The position numbers and the translations under genes were made by a program. Below the pieces are notes generated by a model, which saw nothing but the letters and a program-made list of their open reading frames with translations, ran no database searches and was not told the origin of the DNA. A stretch of 64,000 bases of DNA from Trichoplax sp. H2 (lineage: Eukaryota; Placozoa; Uniplacotomia; Trichoplacea). The DNA is taken from NCBI GenBank assembly GCA_003344405.1, contig NOWV01000086.1, forward strand, positions 248,001 to 312,000. Reading direction: 5' to 3'. Positions 54,401-64,000 of the stretch are shown piece after piece (position 1 is the stretch's first letter; each line of letters begins with the position of its first letter).

Positions 54401-57400
54401 ACTGAATACTTCAATAGCAGTGACATTCATTACATTTATCGCAGTGCTAAGAATAAATGATAATACCAGCACATTTATCATTTCAAGTGATCTAATTGAA
54501 TTTTAAGCTAAAATTTGGAGTTTTAATTTTTTAAAACTGTTAAAAATGCTACAATAGATTACTTTGTTGTACTGTTTGAGAAATCTAGTAATAACTATTA
54601 TCGTCAAATTGGAATAGGTAAAGGTGCAACATTGCGATAGCCATACTTTCAACACTGAAATGAATAGATCTAGCATTCTTAAGTCGAAATGATAAATTTG
54701 GAATCTTTTAATTATTATAAGAAAATTTCTCTCTACTTTTTAAGGTAATGTTGATAACTACATATAATTATAATTGATCTCTTTCTAAGTGCGAAATCAG
54801 TCAACTCTTGCCTTCGGATTAGATTATAAAGCTGTTAAAGATCAAGTATTACCGTAATAAAACGTACGACACCTAGCTATTGATAGAATGATGGCGGATG
54901 TCTATAAGTATTACTTAGCCAACCACCAACAATAGCGGCCTGTGATAAACTATATCAAGGGGACGCTATACGGGATATGTTGTTATACTAATTTAAATTT
55001 GAACTTTTCTATATCTTTCCTATTCAAACTCAGTATAATACCCTCAAAGTGCAGCATAAGTACGATAGAATACCTTATATTTGAAACAGTATACGAAGAA
55101 CGCTTAAAGCATGGCATTAAAACTAACTAACGTACTTAGATGATACATGTAGTTCGTAATTTTAACAACGATATGCTTTACTGAACAAGAAATAACTACT
55201 ACGAGATTTTTAGTTGTAAAAGTTAAACGTATCCGCAGTTTTACGACTTTTAATCGAAAGACTATCGGTTTCCTTTTTCATTACCGAAAGCACCAGGAAG
55301 TATAGTAATTATAGCAAATTTTACCATACTGATTAATTATTGACTAAAATACATTAAAAGTAAGTCATTTCAGTAAATACTTCATGACACTTTAGTTTTG
55401 TATGATGTCGTTACTTGGAGATAAAATTAAAACTTGGTTGGGATTGCTTAATAGATTTAAATTTTAAACTTAAATCAGCTTTATGCATAATACAAGCCAC
55501 TCTAAAACAAAAGTAATATAAAAACGATCGTTAAATTCTATATAAAACTTAGCTGCTTCAGGAAATGATATAATCAGCCTTGTTTTTACTTTTTTAATTA
55601 AAGTACTTATTCAAATATCGCAAACTTAAGTGATAGAGACCTAGTATTTACATCTTGCTTAACCCTTATTACAACCTTCAAGTAAAAATAAGTTTGGATC
55701 ATTCGTTTAACTTAAATTTGATTATAATCTAGACGTGCGTATACCTTCAATCCACTGATTGTGTCGCTATTATCGGTAATACCTTCGGTTGTAACAGACA
55801 CTATATTCTCAGCTTGCAGATGTTTCTGCAAGTCCTTAACAGCCTAGCAGATGAGAATATATACATCACATTTATTAACTTATCAAGAATACGGAGTGCT
55901 AAGAAAATTTCATGATATTCTCAATATAGTAGGTAAAATATAGATTTATAATAATAGTATAATCGAAAAAATAATTCATAAGCTAAAAAATTGATATAAA
56001 ATGATTTTAAACACGCTGAAATTAAATATAATATCGTCACAATTTCACTTCTGCGACAAGGTAACGTACAGTAAAAGTCTGTAAGTAGCTACTGACTTAA
56101 ACGCCCTTGTACTTAACGTTAAACACACACAGCAAAAGACTGTAAAGATGAAGCTTTTATTAGCAAAGATACATCTACAACTTTTTACCACCCTCTCAAC
56201 TCAAATGTTCCCCTTTATATAGGAACCGTCTAATTTGTAAACAACAACAGTATTATTATTATACCTTACTAGGAGAATCATCTCGAACTAAGATACCCCT
56301 TACGTAGCTTTTCTATCAGTAAATACTTTGAATCTCTTACGCATACTTAATCTTAATCTAAGCTTGTAGGTTGTCTAATTTAACTATCATCAATTAGAAC
56401 TTGAATCGTCCTACTGCTATCTATCACACAATAACAATCAATATCAAATATGTAATGAACTATTACAAACTACATCCACGTTAAGGCATTACTTATCTTA
56501 CCTAGCACTACAAGTATGGATATTCTCCATACTAGCTACTACTGTACTCATTAAACTATCCTAATAACAAGGCAACACCGTAACAAATATGCAAGTTTTA
56601 CAATACTGTATCTAACTGGCTGATTCTTGACTTACATGTAAAAATGCATCTGTAATATCAAATATAATGCCAACTCTTTTCCAGTTATAACGTTTGACAA
56701 AAGCGACACGAGCTGGATTATAACAGATATCGGATATAGATGTTCGAAAAAAATAAGGATAAATTTTTCGATCTACTAACTGCATAGATGTGGCTGTGTG
56801 AGAAATCTATCAGTTAAAGTAAATAATATTATTAATGTAAGCATTATAAAATATAAAGTTGGTTTTAATATCAACTACCAAGCAAAGTTTTCTAGTATAA
56901 CTTCAATAATTCGTTATCGAAAAATAAATACCTCAATAAGATTCCAATATCGAGATATAGCTGCTACAGTGCCAGTTACAGATGACAACACAGGTCCGAA
57001 AATTGCGATTTTTGTCGGTGACGAGGAAACCATATGAAAAAATTGCTTACTAGCATAAGCTGCTTCGTGCTATAATAATAATACCTCAGTTTAGAATACA
57101 GAACTAGGAACGATAAATTTTAAGGAAATAGTTTGTGTTCTTTAACAATTTTATTCGATAATTTCTATGATAAATCTTATAAATGCTCATCGCTTATATG
57201 AATCGGAGCCCTGAATGAATATTCGTTTGTTTGAGAACAGCTCGTGCTACCAAATAATAAGCCTGTGGCTATATAATTTCGTGCATAACCGCTTAGTTAA
57301 GTTTATTAAAGAATAATTCGGGTATTATCGATATGGATATATGTGCAATATTGTCTACCCTGATAAGCTATCCGATTTATTATCGTTACGCAAAATTTTA

Positions 57401-60204
57401 ATTCGATAAATTGCACTAATAAAGACCTCATATCTAATATATGAATATAAACAACTTTAAATTAATTACTTTTAATACCAGTGTATTATCAGAGAATGGA
57501 AATGCATTAGATCAGATGATTTTGTTTAATAATATTTTCTATACATGCATTTGTTAGCCGATAGAAAATTAATTCAGGCTAAGCCATTATATGCCTATTA
57601 TCATCTGCATTAGTGCAGCATTCATAATTAATTACAATTAATGAATGCAGCACATGTTAAATCTTAGTAATCGATTCAAATTCGATATTCGATCAAAACA
57701 CGTTCTAAGTAAATTCAAAGGTTGGCAACTGATAATGATGTCGCAGGTATTATATACCTTACAAATTTACAATACCCACTTATGACCTATTAGTAATCAT
57801 CTTATTAACCAAGTATATAGTTGAAAAGTCCTTGTATAAGGTAGAAAAATATTAGTAAGTGTCATAGTGCTACGTTCAGTTTAATAGATACCGGTACAAG
57901 ATTTAAGCCATTATCATTCAATAAATAAATACGATGTTGAGATGGAGAAGTTCATTTTATCTACCCAGATATTGTATTACACGACTGGAAGAACTGATGT
58001 TGAAATATATTATTTCTTATTCAAATATTATAAAGCTAAGAATCAAGAAAAGGCGATGAAGCCATGGTGATAGAAAGCTGAAACCATAAGGTTAAAGGTA
58101 GCATGAACTCTTATTGGAGTCAACCGATTCAGCACGTGCTCTGACCTTTGTATTCGACTATCTATCTAAATGCCACTAAGTTATTTTGCTGCTCAAACCC
58201 TACAACTTTTGTCTGAGTTCTTAAAATGTTAAACAAAGAGATGACATTTATGCTTTTTATCGTTTTCGCTGTCTACAATTGCAAAAATAATTGACAGTAT
58301 GGCAGAATATTTTAAATTCTTATATTATTTGTCTGCATAATAATTGATATTTCAATAAAGCAAGCGCCGATCTTCTAAAATTTTGTTTTAATAACAAATA
58401 TCTCAAAAAGCTACTTATTGATCTTAACAATAAATAACCAGATCTGCGATCCTGTTCTTTGGATAAACGCTCTGATGACCCGTTGGATATTTTATTATAA
58501 ATGTCATGACATGCAACGTAAGGAAGTGGCTATTGTTTGGCGTATATTAACTTCTATTCAGAGAAGAAATCTCAATTTCGCTGGGTTTATAGGAGACCTT
58601 AAGTTAATTTAATCTACAAGTTTATATACTACGGTATAAAAAAATTTGAAATAGTGAATTTGCTCATTTCTATCTGATTAAATATATAGTGTAATGCCGC
58701 TTATTGAAGATCGCATGCGGCATCCTTTTCGTTTATGAAATATCATTATATAAACATTATTTAAGCAATGAACAGTAGTACTGGTGGCTATTTCAATCAG
58801 CTTAAGAATAATTTTTTTTAAAACTATTATCGGCGGCTTGTGAACGAAATATGAAGTACTATTATTTCATAATAATGAAAATTTAATTTTACGACTTATT
58901 CGAGGCTCCAGGTACTTTTTAAGTTTGAGCCAAAATCAAGACTAAATCGTGGAATTTTCATGCTACAGTAAAATTTGCTTCATAACTTTGTTACTTGAAA
59001 AAATAACGCTGACACACTTTTCCAAGTATTCATAACAGTTCTGTTAGCTTAACTCTCAAATAGTTTAGTCTCAATTACTACATACCGACATCAATATATT
59101 TGTCTTTGTTTAAATCTACGTAATATGTATCAAATTAGAAATTCACGATCTCTTGTTATGGAGACTCGATCAAAAATACTCCTGAGATGTGATAAATCGA
59201 ATAAAATAATGCACTACGGCTGGAATGATTCATTCAAGAACTTAAATGAAAAATGTTGAAAATGATATCATATAATTATATGCAGGAAGTTCCTAATCGA
59301 TAGCCTGTATGTTTCAGGAGCACTAAATTAATATCTAAGGGGATCTAAATAGAAGTCAATTAGCTCGGTATAGCACTTTCAGTAAAACAAGAAATTGATC
59401 AAATGTAATCCCTACTAAATCACTTGATAATTTCATTTCGTTTAATCTAATGATCTGTGTCTAATTTTCTTAATCATTTGGTGATATACGAATCAAGGAA
59501 GTATTTTACTGATGTTTTACCTTTATCTTCGAAATATATCGCTTATTACAAATATTTAATAGAAAACTTAATGATAATGTAAGACTGAAAATTAGGATAA
59601 GTATAGAAAGGTCATCAGTGAAAGCGGTCATAGAAATATAATCTAAACTGGTCACGGCAGAAATAACTTTACTGTTACCAATGCCCATTTTATGTTAATG
59701 CAATTAATATCAAGTATGCATATGTCAGTCTATCGTTAAGTACCGTACTTAGATGACTAAAGATGAAAGAATGTGATTGCAAATACTATACAGAAATTTA
59801 TAAAAAATTTTATAAATCAATAAAACCATGTAAATTAGGGTAATTTTATTTCGAATAGCAACCCTGCCTTAGCTGTACCTTATAGAAACTATAACCAAAT
59901 AGTTAACGAAATCAAAAATATTCAACATCAAATGCAATTCTATTTATTAAATGATAAATAGAAAGTTTTAACTCACTCTGGTATCTAAATAACTTGACTC
60001 CATTTCGTAATGGCTCAAGATGTCGTCTCTTTCATTAATATCCCTCAGAGCCATATTGGCAAATTCAATGAAGCTTACGCCAGCTATTGACGAAAATCCG
60101 TTACTTAACGGTTGCAGCATACCAAGATGTAAACGATCTTTACCATGTACCATAATTAAGAAGCAAGGCATCAAGGTTATCAGTAATAAGTTGCGAATAA
60201 TCAT
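48452..60204 (-). CDS. Gene D: complete GABA-B receptor subunit 2-like class C GPCR, 15 exons
   Basis: Exons: 59977-60204, 56932-57069, 56636-56806, 55745-55843, 54089-54154, 52064-52261, 51646-51879, 51265-51325, 50773-50871, 50485-50635, 50089-50329, 49896-50018, 49465-49800, 49147-49308 and 48452-48574 (stop TAA). They give about 809 residues with an open frame throughout. Residues 1-21 form a signal peptide. The flytrap domain runs to about 431 and includes GSHYVWMLPGFYLEDWF and AYDAIWALALGLNRTDE. TM1 is in exon 10, TM2-3 in exon 11, TM4 in exon 12 (IIKDRNL before it, FWQTIDPL after it) and TM5-7 in exon 13 (GIIYGYKFLLMIFGAFLAWE). Cysteines at the TM3 start (AICTSAAW) and before TM5 (VVCTSKY) can form the usual class C disulphide. 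The tail ends in a short coiled coil (KEKVIRKMELLLQEHNIQ) and a Ser/Asn/Gln-rich terminus. It is closest to gene C in exon 1 length (228 bp) and ectodomain sequence. Intron 3 carries a solo LTR. Confidence 0.92.
52581..52606. repeat. Perfect 10-bp stem hairpin in gene D intron 5
   Basis: GGACTACTAG, loop ATGCAA, CTAGTAGTCC. A second partial inverted pair (ACCATCTCTTTCTA and TAGAAATGGTAAAGATGG) lies just to its left. It may be a foldback element remnant. Confidence 0.75.
56035..56585 (-). mobile_element. Solo LTR, family 3 (intron 3 of gene D)
   Basis: 551 bp between two copies of AATAT (56030-56034 and 56586-56590). The ends are CGTCACAATTTC and CACCGTAACA, close to the TGTCAC...TGTAACA ends of family 1, with one end base changed. 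A stretch near 56100 (GACTTAAACGCC followed by a GTTAAACAC word) resembles the same place in family 1, so the families are related. The minus strand carries CCTATATAAAGGGG (TATA type) and AATAAAAGC. Sense orientation is that of gene D. It sits between exon 4 and exon 3 of that gene and does not touch a splice site. Confidence 0.8.
57613..57653. repeat. 13-bp inverted repeat with one mismatch in gene D intron 1
   Basis: GTGCAGCATTCAT at 57613-57625 and ATGAATGCAGCAC at 57641-57653 pair with one mismatch around an AT-rich loop. No function can be assigned. Confidence 0.65.
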
Positions 60205-63200
60205 TTCTGAGAGTAAGGATGTTATTAGTAAGCACAGTCAGTTTAAACTAAGATTACAACTGTAATATGGCAAATCAAAACCTATTTTTTAAAGATATTT
60301 CCTAAACGCTATTTTGAACTATATTTTCCGCTTATTAGCAAGGATTTAAATTGATGTTGCACTGCAGTATTCTTTATCCCTGTTAATAACTTAGATCTGT
60401 TTAATCTATACACTAAACTGGTGTAACATAAAAATGTGACGGAAGAGCTATTAATTAATTCACAGCACCAAAAAATATTGTCAAATAGCTCAATTCCAAT
60501 AAAATCAACATTGAAAAAACTATTGTTCAGGGTTCTTTTATTTCTGAAGATGAAGATCTTGTGATATTTCTTACTTAATATAACAGTGAATTTTTTCGTA
60601 ATCATTATTTATAGCGCCTTTTATCAGCGTGAATACACTGTTAACAATAACCGGTTAACTATACTGCATTTGCTCATTTAGATTCAAAAAGTAACGAATT
60701 TAATTTAATTTATTTTTTGCCGTAATTTCCGCTCATAGTCATAACACTTTTCACTATTGTATAAATAATGAGAACGCCTCATTCTGCAGCATTATTCAAA
60801 GTATAACCAATCAGCTACTTGATATGAAAATGTTTAATTAATTTTGTTACTCAAAATAAAATAATATTACTGTACGATCAATACCATTTGGTAATCGTTT
60901 AATCCGGAATACAAAATCTATCAACCATGCTATCTAATGTAAGATAGCTTACTAAAGGAAGTAATAAGGTCTTGCACAAACGCTATCAATAATAGCAACT
61001 TTCCAGCGAAATAGTATCTCTTTCTATAAAAACTAAAGACGCATTAAGTCTAAAGAAACTGTTATCTGTGATCAAGGAAAATTAATGCTGGTAAGTAAAT
61101 ATTAGTTAACAAATTTACCGAGTATATTGTTAATCTTTACGCAAAGATGCAACTCTTAAAAAATATTGCAATTCTTTATTTTTAATTTATTAATTCCTTA
61201 AAATAGCTCTTATTTTTAGAAAAATTATTATTTACATCGCATAAAAGTATACTGATGAAGTACTGATCAATATCGGTACTCTCTGGAATTTAAAAAACAA
61301 TAGCCCATTGGAGGTCCACAGAAGTGAACGATCACTAATTCACTCTTTATGATCTTAGGTACAAACGTTTCTATCAGGTGACATCAAGTAATGACATCAG
61401 CGATATTGCTATCTTATTTATTAATAAAGAATGAAAGTCGTCGTTCTTATTCTGCTATTATTACCCCGAATCTGACGTTTATATTAAACCATAAATGAAA
61501 AAGGCATGAACATATCTCACATGCATTTATTCATGTGATAAGATATGAAGACAAATTTTCCTGAATAAGTAAGAAAATTCCTAACTTTACTCTTAAAGGC
61601 GTTAAGATATCTGTTTGCTATAATTTTATCTATATTTTATCATAAGCACCTATAATGATCATTTTTGTACCCTTGTGAAATTATCCAGACAAAAATAAAA
61701 CTTTATAGTTAAATAAAAGCTTTAAGTTAATATTTTAAAGAATTACGTAAAAACGATAAAATAGAAGTATCGCAGTGTTGATTTACTTTTATTCCTTTGC
61801 AAACAAAGAAATAAACAGTACTGTGTAATATGTAAATGGCATGTAATTAAATAGATATTAATAACGCCATGGCTACTTTAAATTATTAATTACTTTACCA
61901 CATTGATTAGTTATGAAGAAATCAATTTATTATTGATAATTTATTATTTATTGTAGCGTATATTGGAAAAATACAAGTAGACTTACAGTCTGATATGCTA
62001 CCTTTAGCGCCTTATCTTGCCATATTTTAATTCATCAAATTCTTTGCCATAAATTCCGTAAGATTGATCTCATCCTTAGAATTAGATTTTCTATCCTAAA
62101 CATATAAACATATACGCACATGCTGGGTACTCAATTCCAAAAGCTATATTTGTAAATCCAAAAATAGAGTTAGTATGCCCTACTAATAAATTTTTGTTAT
62201 AAACTATCTTTATTCAATTTTGGAAAATCCCGTATTTATCCTTCTTAATTTCTCCGTAAGCCATACTGTAGTAGTTTCAGCTAATTACAGTAGTAATTGA
62301 AGCACGGTAGCATTAAGATGTAGAATAGTCTACTATGCTTATAGAGGGTTGTAAAACCCAAGCACTACACGTGCTCTTGATCTATTTGTGTACAAGCATC
62401 GTAAGTTACTTATTGTATTTGATAGTTTATTTAAAAAAATGATTCTATACTTCTTTATGAATTTAGTCTGCTTGTCAGATCAATCGACGCATTCATCGAT
62501 CGGCTGATGCGTTTGTTCACAACAGAAGAATCATGGAGTATTGGTAAATACGTAGATCAAATTTCGCAATACTGTAACTAAGTCTAGCCAATTATTATTT
62601 CCTTATACCATTTTGTTTACGTGATCTACACAGTTTTTTAAGCTGAGATGCAAGAAAAAAGAGCTGAGAAAATATATAATGCATCCATCCTTGTTTACAT
62701 TTATCTAATTAACTAGATTAAAAGCATGTAAACCTAATAATTTTTACTTCTCATTAATAGCGTAGTAGTCCTCCAGAGTTCAATTCCAAAATTATTACAG
62801 GTTTTATCTTGTTATATATAATTAAAGATGGTTCGCTTATGGAAAAATCATGATCATTAGTAACATTACATCTATGATGCCTTTGAAAGATATTTACTGA
62901 TACTACTAGAAAAGAATTGCAAACAGATAAAAAAACAGAATACAGAGAATCAGATGCAGAGTCTAATTTTATTTTGTTGTGTATATGAAGCTAAAATGCG
63001 AGTTCAACTATTTTGCAATAATAACGTGATGCTGATTTCCCAATTCATATTTGCCTGAAAGAAACATGATGTAAGAGATATATAATTTATAAGATAAAGT
63101 ATTTATGGCTATCTAAATGATTATATGTGCAGTCTATATGTCTGCTTCATTATGCTAATATTTAAATAAGGCATTTTCTACCAGAAAAACAATATGTATC

Positions 63201-64000
63201 GATTTACTTTAAATTAAATTCTATGCTATCGTCTGACTAACTTAGCTTTTTTGTTGACACAAAATAGATAAAGCTTTGGAAAGATTCTATTCCCTATCGA
63301 CTACTAACATTAACGATCAGAATTAAGCGAAATGTAATTTTAGCTCATATTTAATTTAAGATAATCGCAGCCCACTGAATATATTCGTCAAAGGATATAG
63401 TTGCAGAATTAGTTGCTGCAGCATCACTGTTTATAATATAATAAGGTTAAGTAACCTATGATAACCGAACACGTATACTCAGATTAATGTAAAACAGGTT
63501 TTTAATTATATCATGAAATAAATAATTGATCTAATCATGATTCTCTTCGAATTCTCATAACAACTGATCCAATAACAATTTTTATTATATGTTTTCAAAT
63601 GTTTTCGCTTAATTTTTCACAGATTAAAGAGGTTAAATACCGTAAGCAAATATATTTAGTTTATTATGCATTATACTAACTAGAAAAATATCATTATATC
63701 AGCAATGTCATCATATACACAGGCAAAGCGCATCTTTACATAATTTATTGCAGTAGTTGAATACTGATTCATAATTGTAATGCAATCATAATTTATTAGA
63801 AGTAACGTCTGAAAATAAAGTTTGACCGCTACTAGACGTCTACTGCCAATCCACGGTTTAACGTCTGCAACCCTATGATATAAATTACTCAATAAGCAAA
63901 TAAAATTTATAGCAGAACAGACACAGCTAACAAACTTGAGTGATTCTTATAGGGATACTGTACTTTCATGCGAAAATTAGTTAACAAATCAGCAACGTTT
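60205..64000. other. Region upstream of gene D, no recognised gene
   Basis: 3.8 kb holding the presumed promoter of gene D. Minus-strand frames at 60309-60605 and 63680-63892 are isolated, resemble nothing known and lack splice partners. No fifth paralog exon is visible. Confidence 0.6.

Larger units (their letters stand above)
48575..59976 (-). other. Introns of gene D (non-exonic parts)
   Basis: Introns over 300 bp: 57070-59976 (2.9 kb), 55844-56635 (LTR family 3), 54155-55744, 52262-54088 (hairpin), 51326-51645, 50872-51264 and 48575-49146. No nested gene is supported. Plus-strand frames in this span are shadows of exons or chance. Confidence 0.75.

Noticed and set aside
60309-60605. 98-codon minus-strand frame upstream of gene D
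   Set aside because: Composition is ordinary for AT-rich DNA, there is no recognisable domain, and no paralogous exon aligns with it.

Overview
This is an AT-rich, intron-bearing eukaryotic window. Its only recognisable coding content is a head-to-tail row of four paralogous class C G-protein-coupled receptor genes, all on the minus strand. By memory-based comparison the predicted proteins look most like the GABA-B receptor subunit 2 family: an N-terminal signal peptide, a Venus-flytrap ectodomain, seven membrane segments and a short cytoplasmic tail with a small coiled coil. Local expansion of GABA-B-like receptors, GT-AG introns, low GC and this exon density fit an early-branching animal. 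A placozoan is my first guess and a sponge or cnidarian is possible; this is inference, since no species-diagnostic gene is present.

Layout, read right to left because the genes are on the minus strand. 60.2-64 kb has no recognised gene. Gene D (60204 to 48452) has 15 exons and about 809 residues. About 6 kb of intergenic DNA follows, with an LTR-like insertion. Gene C (42497 to about 27435) has 14 recognised exons; its final coiled-coil exon was not found and the frame could end by read-through. About 10.4 kb of intergenic DNA follows, with two solo LTRs. Gene B (16965 to 6819) has 15 exons and about 802 residues. A 3.15 kb spacer separates it from gene A (3665 to the left edge), which shows only exons 1-6. 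Exon lengths and intron phases agree almost exactly between paralogs while introns do not, so the row arose by tandem duplication of an already intron-rich gene. C and D share features, and so do A and B.

The non-coding DNA holds a family of solo LTRs (about 550-635 bp, TG...CA-type ends). Several have 5-bp target duplications visible on both sides. They lie in introns of genes B, C and D and in spacers.

All four 20-N gaps lie between two near-identical copies of the same sequence. In three cases one copy carries an LTR and the other shows the empty target site. In the fourth the copies differ by an internal 145 versus 89 bp replacement. The simplest reading is a heterozygous individual whose two haplotypes were laid end to end by the assembler. 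These short duplications are therefore probably artefacts, and the LTR insertions are young and polymorphic.

I see no CRISPR array, rRNA or convincing tRNA, and no novel multi-gene system beyond the receptor array.
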